Made by a program: the position numbers and the translations under genes | DNA from: DAOUEO01 sp963763495 | GTDB taxonomy: Bacteria > Chloroflexota > Dehalococcoidia > DSTF01 > JALHUB01 | Assembly (NCBI GenBank): GCA_963763495.1 | Contig: CAVXOY010000018.1 | Location: 62,001 to 126,000, forward strand | Direction of reading: 5' to 3' | DNA: 64,000 nt | The notes under the pieces: model-generated | Database searches by the model: none | Told to the model about the DNA's origin: nothing | The model's input: only the letters and a program-made list of their open reading frames with translations | Part shown: one piece after another, positions 1 to 9,279 of the stretch | Layout: every line of letters starts with the position of its first letter | How positions within the stretch are numbered: the stretch's first letter is position 1

Positions 1-196
1 GGTTGTTGGCAAATCGCGTCAGCGCGATTGCCTGGGGGATCGTCACGTTCCACTTCGCCAGGGCTCGCTCGCTCTCTTTGCGGAGGATGACGGAGGCGAT
101 ATACAGCAGACTCCATTCCTCGCGGTTGGCCTCTTCCAAGCCTTGTGCTAACTCGCATTCCTCGCGGCTGGCTGCCGCCGAGCTATACATTGTCAT
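1..196 (-). CDS. Partial MarR-like regulator (5' end only)
   Basis: This minus-strand reading frame starts at ATG 196 and runs off the left edge, giving 65 residues. A strong AAGGAG ribosome site lies seven bases upstream of the ATG. The segment LLYIASVILRKESERAL followed by an IPQAIALTRFA stretch resembles the first two helices of MarR-family winged-helix regulators. It also parallels the ISLPQLQLLSLLA segment of the plus-strand MarR gene at 484. The two genes are divergent and could share an operator. The winged helix itself is outside the window, so the family call is tentative. Confidence 0.5.
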   Translation of the reverse strand, partial: MTMYSSAAASREECELAQGLEEANREEWSLLYIASVILRKESERALAKWNVTIPQAIALTRFANN

Positions 197-255
197 GGCT
201 CGTCTCCTTGATGGGAACGACTGTCACTACCACCCGTTCCCCTGCGCGGGTAAAT

Positions 256-312
256 AGTAGCACACTAACTAAGAGAATGCTACTTGACAAGCGAGTAGGA
301 GTCGGGTACGAA
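256..312 (+). promoter_or_regulatory. Possible promoter and operator for the marR gene
   Basis: A TTGACA -35 box at 284-289 is followed after 17 bases by a weak -10 (TACGAA, 307-312). An inverted repeat AGTAGCA/TGCTACT (256-262 and 278-284) abuts the -35 and a second one, CTACT/AGTAG, overlaps it. Such dyads between divergent regulator genes are typical MarR operators. The assignment is inference because the -10 match is poor. Confidence 0.35.
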
Positions 313-483
313 TTAAGAGATCGTGTCTATTCATTTAAGGCTAGTCAGCTTTCTGCTGATGGACTCCAGGTCGTCCGTCGCTACCCGTGGCATCAGGGTT
401 TGACGACGACCCCACTAATTGGTCTGTTGAGAGGGATAGTGACCCTTTTTCAGAGAGCAAGTGAGAACATGGAGGTATGACCA

Positions 484-984
484 ATGGCAGGCAAGACACC
501 GTTTCCTAAAGTAGTGGATGTCGACAAGGTCAAGGGGCTAAGTGAGTGGCACGCGCTCTACCAGGCGTACAATGCCGTTTTCAAGGTCCAAGAGCTCGCC
601 CTTATCGCCCAGGGCATATCGCTGCCCCAGCTCCAGCTCCTATCCCTGCTGGCCTATGAGCAGCGCCCCCTCGCCATCAGCGAGCTCGCCACCTGGATGG
701 TTAAGGAGCCCAACAGCCTCACCGGCCTCGTCGACCGCGCCGAAGCCAAAGGCTGGGTCCACACCCACGGCGACCCCAAGGACCGGCGCAAGCGGCTCGT
801 AGAGTTCACGACGGCCGGCGTCAAGAAGTTCGAAGAGGCCTTCAACCTCTCCAACGCCGTTGCCGCCAAGCTCTTCGGCAAGCTCAATGCCAGCGAACTG
901 AACCAACTGAAGAACGCCAGCACGAAGCTCCGCGACGCTGCCCGCACTGACCTGGCGAAGCGGCCCACCTTCCGCGGCTTCTAG
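484..984 (+). CDS. MarR-family transcriptional regulator
   Basis: This encodes a 166-residue cytoplasmic DNA-binding protein of normal MarR length. The winged helix-turn-helix covers roughly residues 55-115: the LAISELATWMVKEPNSL recognition region, then the wing HGDPKDRRKRLVEFT with the conserved D-x-R-x-x-R signature. The ends should form the dimerisation helices. MarR proteins usually repress their own gene or a neighbouring efflux or stress gene and respond to small aromatic ligands. The ligand and target cannot be read from the sequence. A GGAGG lies about ten bases before the chosen ATG. The divergent partner at the left edge looks related, which suggests a duplicated regulator pair. 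Confidence 0.88.
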   Translation: MAGKTPFPKVVDVDKVKGLSEWHALYQAYNAVFKVQELALIAQGISLPQLQLLSLLAYEQRPLAISELATWMVKEPNSLTGLVDRAEAKGWVHTHGDPKDRRKRLVEFTTAGVKKFEEAFNLSNAVAAKLFGKLNASELNQLKNASTKLRDAARTDLAKRPTFRGF

Positions 985-1090
985 GCACGTTCCTTTCGCC
1001 GCCGAGGCGAACGCTGGGCACAGCGATCTCTCGCTTCCTGACCCTGGTCGAGTAGATACGCTGCTTGCCCGTCCGGCTCATCGCGAAGCA

Positions 1091-1138
1091 AGACGACGCT
1101 GCCGTCGACAGATGCGAGTCTGAGCGGCAGCGTCGTCT
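1091..1138 (+). terminator. Long perfect hairpin downstream of marR
   Basis: Fourteen-base perfect arms (AGACGACGCTGCCG and its complement, 1091-1104 and 1125-1138) surround a 20-base loop. No run of T follows, so this may be a terminator or simply a stable intergenic dyad. The rest of 985-1290 holds no gene that I can support. Confidence 0.5.
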
Positions 1139-1290
1139 ACTCTTGTCCCGCGGTCCTCTACGGCGTCGCCGTAGGGTACGGTCTGAGCACGGCTCGACCG
1201 GTTAGCGACAATTGCCTCCGTCGCTGACCGAGAATCTCACACGGACAGCGCCCGCTTCGGCGGGATCAGGCTCCCCTGTCACCCTGCCAC

Positions 1291-1319
1291 TTGACGCTAC
1301 GGCCCCTGATCGCTAAATA
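1291..1319 (+). promoter_or_regulatory. Predicted housekeeping promoter of groEL
   Basis: TTGACG (1291-1296) is separated by 17 bases from TAAATA (1314-1319). The CIRCE operator begins eight bases downstream of the -10, over the expected transcription start, which is the usual arrangement for HrcA repression. Confidence 0.55.
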
Positions 1320-1326
1320 TATAGTG

Positions 1327-1353
1327 TTAGCACTCTCCCCGAACGAGTGCTAA
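1327..1353 (+). promoter_or_regulatory. CIRCE heat-shock operator
   Basis: The sequence matches the CIRCE consensus exactly: TTAGCACTC, a 9-base spacer, then GAGTGCTAA. CIRCE is the binding site of the repressor HrcA, which GroEL keeps active at normal temperature. It lies 45 bases before the groEL ATG and shows that this gene is under HrcA control. No hrcA is present in the window. Confidence 0.97.
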
Positions 1354-1398
1354 AATATCGCCTGTAGCAAGAACAAAATCCATCACAAGGAGTGACGA

Positions 1399-3020
1399 AT
1401 GGCTAAACAACTCCTCTTCGACCAAGAGGCCCGGCAAGCGCTCAAGGACGGGATCGACGCCCTCGCCGACGCCGTGAAGATCACGCTCGGCCCCAAGGGG
1501 CGCAACGTCGTCCTCGACAAGAAGTTCGGCGCCCCCACCATCACCAATGACGGCGTCACCATCGCCAAAGACATCGAGCTCGACGAGCCCTTCGAGAACA
1601 TCGGCGCCCAGCTCGCCAAAGAGGTCGCCTCCAAGACCAACGACATCGCCGGCGACGGCACCACCACCGCGACCGTCCTCGCCCAGGCCATCGTCCAGGA
1701 GGGCCTTAAGAACGTGACCGCCGGCGCCAACCCCATGGCCCTCAAGCGCGGTCTCGAAGCCGCCGCCGCAGACCATCGTCGACACCCTGAAGAAGAAGTC
1801 CACGCCGGTCACCACCCGCGAGCAGATGGGCACAGGTGGCGGCCATCTCCGCCAACAACGACGAGGCCATCGGTAGCCTTATCGGCGAGGTCATGGAGAA
1901 GGTCGGCAAGGACGGCGTCATCACCGTCGAGGAGTCCAAGGGCATCGCCACCGAGGTCGAGTACGTAGAAGGCATGGCCTTCGACCGCGGCTACATCAGC
2001 CCCTACTTCGTCACCAACCCCGAGAAGATGGAGGCGGAGATAGAGGACGCCTACATCCTCATCACCGACAAGAAGATCTCCGCCATCGCCGACATCCTGC
2101 CCGTCCTGGAGAGGTTCCTCCAGGTCAGCAAGAACCTCCTCATCATCTGCGAGGACTGCGACGGCGAAGCCCTGGCTACCCTCGCCGTCAACAAGCTGCG
2201 CGGCACTATCAATGTCGTCGCCGTCAAGGCCCCCGGCTTCGGCGACCGCCGCAAGGAGAACCTCGGCGACGTCGCCGCCCTGACCGGCGCCGAAGTCATC
2301 AGCGAGGAGTTGGGCCGCAAGCTCGACTCCACCACCATCGACGACCTGGGCCGTGCCCGCCGCATCGTCATCGGCAAGGAAGAGACCACCATCATCGAGG
2401 GCAAGGGCACGCCGGAGGCCGTCCAGGCCCGCGTCGCTCAGATAAAGGCCGCCCTCGAGGCCACCACCTCCGACTGGGACCGCGAGAAGCTCCAGGAGCG
2501 CCTGGGCAAGCTCGCCGGCAGCGTCGCCGTCATCAAAGTCGGCGCCGCCACCGAGGTCGAGCTGAAAGAGAAGAAGCACCGCGTCGAGGACGCCCTCTCC
2601 GCCACCCGCGCGGCTGTCGAAGAGGGAATCGTCTCCGGCGGCGGCGTCGCCTACATCAACGCCCTGCCCGCCCTCGACAAATTGAAGGTCGAAGGCGATG
2701 AGAAGACCGGCGTCAACATCCTCCGCCGCGCCCTCGAAGAGCCCCTCCGCCGCATCGCCATCAACGCCGGCAAGGACGGCTCCGTCATGGTGCAGACCGT
2801 CAAAGAGCTGCCCAAGGGCCACGGCTACGACGCCCAGCATGACGTCTACGGCGACATGCAGAAGAAGGGCATCATCGACCCCCTGAAGGTCACCCGTGCC
2901 GCCCTGGAGAACGCCATCAGCATCGCCGGCATGGTTCTCACCACCAACTGCCTGGTGACCGACATCCCCGAGAGGGGCCAAGGGATGGCGGGGATGCCAC
3001 CGCAGCCGCCCATGTACTAG
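1399..3020 (+). CDS. groEL: 60 kDa chaperonin GroEL (two frame breaks)
   Basis: GroEL is the ATP-driven tetradecameric folding chaperone. Visible landmarks are the nucleotide-binding GDGTTTATVLAQ (residues 85-96) and the cpn60 signature AAVEEGIVSGGGVAY. The reconstructed length is about 540 residues with a short GMAGMPPQPPMY tail. The frame shifts by one base near 1768 (in a GCC-rich run) and again near 1829 (ATGGGCACAG). Between these points the third frame restores the expected chaperonin sequence, so two extra bases 60 nt apart explain the break. In an essential gene this points to consensus error. No groES lies upstream or downstream, although groES normally precedes groEL behind CIRCE. 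RBS AAGGAG precedes ATG 1399. Confidence 0.95.
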
Positions 3021-3041
3021 CGGCGCAGCAAGCGCGAAATC

Positions 3042-3071
3042 GTAGGGCCGGGACGCAAGTTCCGGCCCTAC
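3042..3071 (+). terminator. Terminator after groEL
   Basis: GTAGGGCCGG and CCGGCCCTAC form a perfect ten-pair stem around a ten-base loop, 22 bases after the groEL stop. A T-containing stretch follows (TTCATCT). Confidence 0.75.
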
Positions 3072-3153
3072 TTCATCTAGGCTGGGGTGCTGTTTGTCCT
3101 CCTGCGCTCTCGTCCCACTTGCTCCTATCACCCCGCATCGCTAGATTCTAAGC

Positions 3154-4134
3154 ATGACGGCTGACAACGACACCCCCCGCTTCTTCGGCGGTATCGACCT
3201 CGGCGGCACCAAGATCCTCTCCCTCGTCGTCGACGCCGCCGGCTCGAAACTGGCGGAGGACGTCCGCCTCACCCTGACCGCCGAGGGCCCCGACGCCGTC
3301 GTCGCCCGCATGGTCGCCTCCCTGCGCGAGAGCCTCAAGAAAGCGGGCCTCCGCGACCGGCAGTTGGCGGCAATCGGCATCTGCTCTCCCGGCCCCATCG
3401 ACTGTGATCGTGGCATCGTCACCCAGGCGCCCAACCTCCCCGGCTGGCACGATGTTCCCCTTACCGCCCTCTTCCAGCAGGCCTTCGGCGTCCCTTGCAT
3501 CCTCGAGAACGACTGCAACGCGGCCGCCGTCGCCGAGCACCGCTTCGGCGCCGGTCGCGGTACCCGCCACATGCTCTACATGACCGTCAGCAGCGGCATC
3601 GGCGGCGGCATTATCATCGACGGCGCGTTGTATCGAGGCGTATCGGGAGGAGCGGGAGAAGTCGGCCACATCCCCCTAAACGAAGACGGCCCTCTCTGCG
3701 GCTGCGGCCGTCACGGCTGCGTCGAGGCCTACAGCTCCGGGCTTGCCATCGCCCGCATCGCGAGGGAGTACGCCGCCGCGAACCCCGACTCCCGTCTCGC
3801 TCGCCTCGCCGTCGAGAACGCGTCTTTCACCGCCAAGGACGTCTACGACGCCGCCCGCGACGGCGACGAGCCCGCGCGCGAGATCATCACCACGGCGGGC
3901 CGCCGGCTGGGTTCGGACGTTGCCACCCTCATCGACATCTTCAATCCGGAGATGATCGTCATCGGCGGCAGCCTGATCAAGATGGGGGAGATGTACCTGG
4001 GGCCGATGCGCGAGGCGGCGAAGAGCCAGGCCTTCCCCCTCCTCTGGAACGACGTTCGCATCGTCGAAGTCGCTCTCGGCGACTCAGCCCCCGCCCTCGG
4101 CGCTGCCGCCGTCGCCGCCGACGCCTTCAAATAG
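3154..4134 (+). CDS. ROK-family sugar kinase (glucokinase-like)
   Basis: This is a 326-residue cytoplasmic kinase that most likely phosphorylates glucose or an N-acetylated hexosamine with ATP. The phosphate-binding DLGGTK is at residues 15-20 and the catalytic END motif is in ENDCNAAAVAEH. The ROK zinc site reads GHIPLNEDGPLCGCGRHGC, and its H-x-C-x-C-x-C ligands mark true ROK kinases. There is no N-terminal helix-turn-helix, so it is an enzyme and not a NagC/XylR-type repressor. Substrate specificity within the ROK family cannot be decided from motifs alone. It stands alone between groEL and a convergent lipoprotein gene. Confidence 0.88.
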   Translation: MTADNDTPRFFGGIDLGGTKILSLVVDAAGSKLAEDVRLTLTAEGPDAVVARMVASLRESLKKAGLRDRQLAAIGICSPGPIDCDRGIVTQAPNLPGWHDVPLTALFQQAFGVPCILENDCNAAAVAEHRFGAGRGTRHMLYMTVSSGIGGGIIIDGALYRGVSGGAGEVGHIPLNEDGPLCGCGRHGCVEAYSSGLAIARIAREYAAANPDSRLARLAVENASFTAKDVYDAARDGDEPAREIITTAGRRLGSDVATLIDIFNPEMIVIGGSLIKMGEMYLGPMREAAKSQAFPLLWNDVRIVEVALGDSAPALGAAAVAADAFK

Positions 4135-4238
4135 CGCCTCACGCTCTGTCTCGGTAGGGTCAAGCGTCTCTGCCCGACCCCCAGTCCTCCGGCAACCTTG
4201 CAGCGCTGCGGCGGCTGGCGGCGCTGTAGTCCCTGCCG

Positions 4239-4694
4239 TCAGCTTGCGGGGCGGATGCTGATGACCTCGTCGAGCTTGTTCGCCTCGTCGGCGACCGTGA
4301 GGCACACTACCTTGTACTCGCCCGCCTGCTCGACGCGGAAGGGGAAGGAGAGGTCGCCCGCGACCGGCGTCGCTTCCGGGCTGCCCTCCGGGTTGGCGGG
4401 TATCGTCGCCTTCCCGATGACCTGCACGACCGTGCTCCCCTGCTTGAGGCGGCACTCCACCTCCACCGGCACCGGATAGGTCTGGCTGTACGCCAGCTCC
4501 ACCCGTAGCTCCTCGCCCGCCGTCCTCGTGCCCGTGATCCGCAGGCCGGCCAGCGGGTCGGTGAGCTCGTCGCTGCTGCCGAACCCGATGCCGCAGCCCG
4601 TCGATAGCAGGGCCGCCGGGCCCAGCACCAGGAACAGCAGGATAGTGGGGACTCTTCTCAAGGGACAGCCTCGAATGATGGTCGAGGCCATCAT
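4239..4694 (-). CDS. Small predicted lipoprotein, unknown function
   Basis: This encodes 151 residues. An N-terminal positive region and hydrophobic stretch (TILLFLVLGPAALL) end in a lipobox LSTGC, so the mature protein should be lipid-anchored outside the membrane at Cys 34 or so. The rest is a beta-rich segment of about 100 residues with no motif that I recognise. The start is probably one of the two adjacent ATG codons at 4694/4691. It is transcribed convergently with the ROK kinase and away from the endonuclease V gene. I do not recognise the family. Confidence 0.65.
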   Translation of the reverse strand: MMASTIIRGCPLRRVPTILLFLVLGPAALLSTGCGIGFGSSDELTDPLAGLRITGTRTAGEELRVELAYSQTYPVPVEVECRLKQGSTVVQVIGKATIPANPEGSPEATPVAGDLSFPFRVEQAGEYKVVCLTVADEANKLDEVISIRPAS

Positions 4695-4729
4695 AGCATA
4701 GAGCCCCGAACGAGCCCACCGCCTCTCGA

Positions 4730-4758
4730 TTGCGACCCCTCCTGCCGCTGGCTATAAT
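4730..4758 (+). promoter_or_regulatory. Promoter giving a probable leaderless nfi mRNA
   Basis: TTGCGA (4730-4735), a 17-base spacer and a perfect TATAAT (4753-4758) end seven bases before the GTG at 4765. A transcript from this promoter would start at or next to the start codon, and no ribosome-binding site is visible. Confidence 0.7.
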
Positions 4759-4764
4759 GGTCGT

Positions 4765-5442
4765 GTGAAGGCCCTCGACCTGCACCCGTGGGATGTCTCC
4801 ACAGCGGAAGCTGTGGAGATTCAGCGTAAGCTTGCTCCCCGCGTAGTGCGGGAGGGTGTCCCGGCGGATGTCCGTCGCGTCGCCGGCGTCGACATCTCGG
4901 TGGGACGGGGTTCCGCCGATGGCCGCGGCGCCGTCGTCGTTCTCCGCTATCCGGAGATGGAGGTGGAGGAGCAGGTGGTAGTGGAGGCCCGCGTGGGCTT
5001 CCCCTACGTGCCCGGCCTCCTCTCCTTCCGCGAGATACCCGTTCTGCTGGAGGCCTTCCGTCAGGTGAAGGAGAAGCCCGACCTGGTGCTCGTCGACGGC
5101 CAGGGGCTCGCGCACCCTCGCCGCTTTGGCATCGCCTGCCATCTCGGCCTGCTGCTCGACGTGCCGGCGGTCGGCTGCGCCAAGTCGCGGCTCTGCGGTG
5201 AGCACGGCCCGCCGGCGATGGAAGCGGGAAGCAGCGTCCCGCTCACGGACGGCGACGAGGTGATCGGCGCTGTTCTGCGCACCCGCGACGGCGTGTCGCC
5301 CGTCTACGTCTCGATAGGCCATCGCATCGCCCTGGACGAGGCGGTCGCCTGGGTGCTGCGCTGCTGCCGGGGATATCGGATACCGGAGCCGACCCGCCTG
5401 GCCCACATGGCGGCCGGCGGCGCCTTGGCTATTAGCTCTTGA
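4765..5442 (+). CDS. nfi: Endonuclease V (deoxyinosine 3'-endonuclease)
   Basis: Endonuclease V nicks DNA one base 3' of deoxyinosine and other deaminated bases and so begins repair of adenine deamination. The 225-residue length is usual. The first catalytic aspartate is in AGVDIS and the second in LVDGQG. The downstream signature HPRRFGIACHLGLLLDVP is typical of the family, and the conserved CAKSRLCG follows. The start is GTG 4765, directly downstream of a consensus promoter, so the message is probably leaderless. It is followed within eight bases by prfB. Confidence 0.93.
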   Translation: MKALDLHPWDVSTAEAVEIQRKLAPRVVREGVPADVRRVAGVDISVGRGSADGRGAVVVLRYPEMEVEEQVVVEARVGFPYVPGLLSFREIPVLLEAFRQVKEKPDLVLVDGQGLAHPRRFGIACHLGLLLDVPAVGCAKSRLCGEHGPPAMEAGSSVPLTDGDEVIGAVLRTRDGVSPVYVSIGHRIALDEAVAWVLRCCRGYRIPEPTRLAHMAAGGALAISS

Positions 5443-5450
5443 GGGGTGAA

Positions 5451-6562
5451 ATGCAGGAGATCATAGAGAAGATCGCAGACTTGGAGAGCCGGATAGCGAA
5501 GATCATGGTGCGTCTTTGACGTAGCTGCTGTTGAGAAAGAGGCGCGGCAGCTAGAGGAAGAGTCGGCGCGCCCCGGCTTCTGGGATGACGGCACCTCAGC
5601 TCAGGCGGTGATGAAGCGGCTGGCGGACGCCCAGGAGGTCATCTCCACCTGGCGCGACCTGGAGCGGGCGGCGGGTGACCTGCGCGGTTTCGCCGAGCTG
5701 GCGCAGTCGGAAGGCGATGGAGATGACGGCCTCGCTTCGGAGACTCACCGACGAGGTCGACGCCCTGGCGGCGCGGCTGGACAGACTGGAGTTCGACCTC
5801 TCCTTCTCCGGCCCCTATGACAAGCGAAGCGCCATCGTCGCCATCCACGCCGGCGCCGGCGGCACCGAGTCGCAGGACTGGGCGGAGATGCTGTTCCGCA
5901 TGTACCTCCGCTGGGCGGAGCGGCGTCGCTACAGCACCGATGTCCTCGACGTCGCGCCCGGCGACGAGGCAGGGATAAAGAGCGCGACTCTGGAGATAGG
6001 TGGCCGCTACGCCTACGGCCGCCTCCGCAGCGAGCGCGGCGTCCACCGGTTGGTGCGTCTCTCCCCCTTCGACGCCGATCACGCCCGCCACACATCCTTC
6101 GCCCTCGTCGAGGTGATGCCCGAGTCCGAAGGAGCGGCGGAGATATCCATCAACCCCGAAGACCTCCGCATCGATGTCTTCCGGGCCAGCGGTCACGGCG
6201 GCCAGAACGTCCAGAAGAACGCCACCGCTGTCCGCATCACCCACATCCCGACCGGCATCGTCGCCACCTGCCAGAACGAGCGCTCCCAGCACCGCAACCG
6301 GGATTCCGCCATGAAGGTCCTGGAGGCGCGGCTCCTGGAGCAGGAGCTCGACAAGCAGGCCGAGGAGCAGGCCCGGATCAAGGGCGAGCACGTCGCCGCC
6401 GGCTGGGGGAACCAGATCCGCAGCTACGTGCTGCACCCCTACAAGATGGTGAAGGATCACCGCACCAGTCACGAGACGAGCGATCCCAACGCCGTGCTCG
6501 ACGGCGACCTGGACGGGTTTATGGAGGCGTATCTCAAAGCGACGATAGGGGGTACATCGTGA
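5451..6562 (+). CDS. prfB: Peptide chain release factor 2 with programmed frameshift
   Basis: RF2 recognises UGA and UAA and releases finished peptides. The zero frame runs from ATG 5451 for 22 codons to an in-frame TGA at 5517. The +1 frame then continues as the coiled-coil domain (D-V-A-A-V-E-K). Later landmarks are the codon-reading SPF motif in VRLSPFD and the catalytic GGQ in SGHGGQNVQKNA. A second shift near 5745 has no biological precedent and looks like a one-base consensus error: the two frames on either side together give the normal RF2 sequence. The stop overlaps the next gene's GTG by four bases (GTGA), so the two genes may be translationally coupled. Confidence 0.93.
5514..5520 (+). 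promoter_or_regulatory. Programmed +1 frameshift site CTT-TGA-C
   Basis: CTT TGA C is the exact slippery sequence of bacterial prfB genes. When RF2 is scarce the ribosome slips from CUU to UUU and reads GAC, bypassing the UGA, which makes an autoregulatory loop. I see no strong AGGGGG stimulator immediately upstream, unlike in Escherichia coli. Confidence 0.9.
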
Positions 6563-7882
6563 AGCTCATGGTTCGGGCAATAGCCCTGGCCTTCGCTGCC
6601 TGGATGTTGCTCGGCGGCGCTGTGACCGCCCAGGGCAGCATAACCGTCGATTTCGCGAACGCCCGCAACGAGTTCCCCGACGGCGTCGTCTTTGACATCT
6701 CCGTCCACAGCGATGTCGAGATCACCAGCGTCCGCTTCCGCTACACGATCCCGCCGGAGGGCGCGAACGTCTACGGCGAGCCGGAGTGCAACAGCGGCGA
6801 GCAGGTCCGTTGCACCTTCAACCTCAAGAGCAGCCCCAAGCTCTTTCTCGCCCCCGGCACCACCGTCATTCATCACTGGCAGATCGAGGACGCGGACGGC
6901 AACGAGCTGGAGACAGAGCCCGTCACGTTCATCTATGAGGATACCCGCTTTGACTGGGAGAGTATCAGCGAAGGTAATCTGGTCCTCTGGTACTACTCCG
7001 CCGACGAGTCCGAGGTGACCCCTGTCCTTCAGACCGCCGTTGAGGGGCTGCAACGCATGGAAGATCTCCTCGGCGCCACCGTCGATTTCCCGGTGAAGGT
7101 CTTCCGCTATGCCTCCGCCGAAGAGATGCGGGAGGCGTCGTTCTACTCCAAGGACGCTCCCGCCGGCATCATCACCCTCGGCGAGGTCCCCTTCTCCGAT
7201 ACGGCTCTCGTGTCGGCAGACTACGAACCCCTCGACGTCTTGCGCCACGAGCTGGCGCACATAGTGGTAAGAAAGGCGGTCGAAGGGCCCTTCAGCAACA
7301 TTCCCGCCTGGCTGGACGAGGGCACCGCCGTCTACGCCCAGGTGCGTCCTCTCGCCGGTGAGGAGGAGGCCCTGGAGGAGGCCATCCGCAACGACGATGT
7401 CCTGTCGGTGCGGGGCATGACCTCTGCCAGTCTGGCCCGTAGCGCCTCCAACGTCAGCCTCTTCTACGCTCAGGCGTGGAGCGTAGTGTCGTTCCTCGTC
7501 GAGACGGGAGGGGAGGAGCAAGTACGCTCAGCTATTCGCCGCCCTCAAAGAGGGCACCACCGTCGACAAAGCCCTGCAGTCGATCTACGGCTTCGACCAG
7601 AACGGCCTGGACAACGCCTGGCGGGAGAGCGTAGGCCTTTCCCCGCGTGAGTCTGCGGGCTCCGGCGGGAAGAGCACTGCCGTGCCCCAGATCACCCCCT
7701 TCAGCCTGGATGGCCAGCAGGGCGGCGAGTCGCGAGAAACGCCGTCGGCAGCGGATGGAGAGGGAGATGAGGGATTCCCGGTTGTCACCGTGGTGGCAGT
7801 GGCTGTTGCCGCCGTCGTAGTCGGTGGCTTTGCGGTGGGAGGGTTCGCCCTGGCGCGTCGCCGCCGCAAGCCGTCGTCCTAG
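6559..7882 (+). CDS. Secreted, membrane-anchored MA-type metallopeptidase
   Basis: An N-terminal signal peptide is followed by a beta-rich ectodomain of roughly 130 residues. A gluzincin-type catalytic domain then carries VLRHELAHIVVRKA with the HExxH zinc site, and WLDEGTAVYAQ supplies the downstream glutamate. After a one-base break near 7518 the other frame continues as KYAQLFAALKEGTTVDKAL, then a Ser/Gly-rich linker, one transmembrane helix (VVTVVAVAVAAVVVGG) and a basic RRRRK tail. It is therefore a type I membrane protein facing outward. The GTG start overlaps the prfB stop. The stop codon overlaps that of the convergent gene in a shared CTAG. The substrate is unknown. Confidence 0.75.
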
Positions 7883-9279
7883 CGGTCGGTCTTCGCTGTG
7901 CCCTCGCCCGACGCCGTGTCGCTCTTCAGCGCCAGCTTCGTGGCCCCGAAGTAGGCCGGGCGGTAGCCGAAAACGGAGGCGTTGCTCTTCTCCGCGTCGC
8001 TCACGTAGAAGAACTGGTATCCCTCGTCGCTGAACGCCTGAAAAGCGTTGTATTTCAGTAGCCAGACGTAGCGTATGTCGTTCTCCTCGTCCACCGCCAC
8101 TCCTCTATCCGAAAGCATGCTTATCGCCTTGTAGTCGTGGTCGAGGATGCCGATATCCAGCCTGTCCTTGTTCCGCATGACGAACTGCGGGTAGATGAAC
8201 CCGGTGAAGACGACCGAGTGCGGAGGTAGGGAGATGCTTGCCAGCTCGTCGGCGAAATTGCGCTGGTTCTTCAGCGTGTCGATGTCGGACAGCATCATCC
8301 CGCTGCCGATCTCGGCGCTGGTAAAGCTCTCCCGGTTGATCTCGTCCCCGGGAGTCGTGACATCGACGAAGCCGGCGAACAGTATCATCGCCGACACTCC
8401 GACCAGCACCGTTCTCTGGAAGTAGCGCGCCATCAAGAAGAACCCGAAGGGGAAGACGGGGATGAGATATGCCACCTCGTGAGGCAGGCGGGTGAAGGAC
8501 GTGAAGAAAAGAAGGATCATTGCCACCCATAGCGCCAGGTGCGACTCTCTTGTCAGGTCGCGGGGCAGCTTGAGAAGCCTTGGCACAGACAGTATCAGGC
8601 CAATGATGACTGACAGGGTGCCCACAATCCCCAACGTATCTTTGCCCAGCAGCTTCAGGACAGAGAGAAAGCCCACTTTCGCGTCGTAGAAGTTGAACAT
8701 CCGCAGCCCGTAGACCGCGAGCACAGGCGAGTAGGCGATCAGCGAGGTCGCCCCTAGAGCGCCCAAGAACGGTATCGCCGACCGGAGCTGGCGCTCTCGC
8801 CACAGCCAGATCAGGAAAGCGGGCGCCGCCCAGCAGGAAGTGAGGCGAAACCCGATGGCCAGCCCCAAACAGACGCCGCCCAAGACGAGGCGTCCGCGCA
8901 TCAGAGCTAAGTAGCAGCCCAGGATGAACGTCAGGGCCCACATGTAGTCCATCGTGCTTACGCTGTTTATCCAGAGCAGCGGCGCGAAGGCGAAGGCTAC
9001 CGTCAGCACACCCTTGTTGGGCAGCTTCAGCTCTGCCAGTATCCGAGCGAAGAGATAGACGCCGACGAGCGAGACCAAGACAGTGGAGAGGTTCGTCCAG
9101 ACCCAGCCGGCGCGCACCAGGGGCACAGTGACGAACTCGTGCAGCGGGAAGCCGGGCAGCCGGGAAGGGTAGTACTCGCCGTCGGAGAGGAGATGCTCGG
9201 CCGTGAGGGCCACGCGCCAGGCGTCGGGGTCGGTCCCGTAGCCCAGGTTCAGCCAGGGGATACGCGACACCACGTACAC
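7879..9279 (-). CDS. Multi-pass membrane protein, GT-C glycosyltransferase-like
   Basis: About 466 residues hold ten or so hydrophobic segments. A conserved acidic loop near the N-terminus (GYGTDPDAWRV) sits after the first helix, as in GT-C or PMT-type transferases that use polyprenyl-phosphate sugars. The C-terminal third is soluble and probably extracytoplasmic. The GTG at 9279 is the first usable start, but the open frame extends to about 9335 with a plausible extra hydrophobic turn, so the true start may lie upstream. It ends the minus-strand cluster that contains a PimA-like transferase, which fits a role in glycolipid assembly. The specific donor and acceptor are not predictable. Confidence 0.6.
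   Translation of the reverse strand: MYVVSRIPWLNLGYGTDPDAWRVALTAEHLLSDGEYYPSRLPGFPLHEFVTVPLVRAGWVWTNLSTVLVSLVGVYLFARILAELKLPNKGVLTVAFAFAPLLWINSVSTMDYMWALTFILGCYLALMRGRLVLGGVCLGLAIGFRLTSCWAAPAFLIWLWRERQLRSAIPFLGALGATSLIAYSPVLAVYGLRMFNFYDAKVGFLSVLKLLGKDTLGIVGTLSVIIGLILSVPRLLKLPRDLTRESHLALWVAMILLFFTSFTRLPHEVAYLIPVFPFGFFLMARYFQRTVLVGVSAMILFAGFVDVTTPGDEINRESFTSAEIGSGMMLSDIDTLKNQRNFADELASISLPPHSVVFTGFIYPQFVMRNKDRLDIGILDHDYKAISMLSDRGVAVDEENDIRYVWLLKYNAFQAFSDEGYQFFYVSDAEKSNASVFGYRPAYFGATKLALKSDTASGEGTAKTDR

Noticed and set aside
1809..3131. 440-codon minus-strand frame opposite groEL
   Set aside because: It is low complexity and lacks motifs, while the plus strand is a plain chaperonin.
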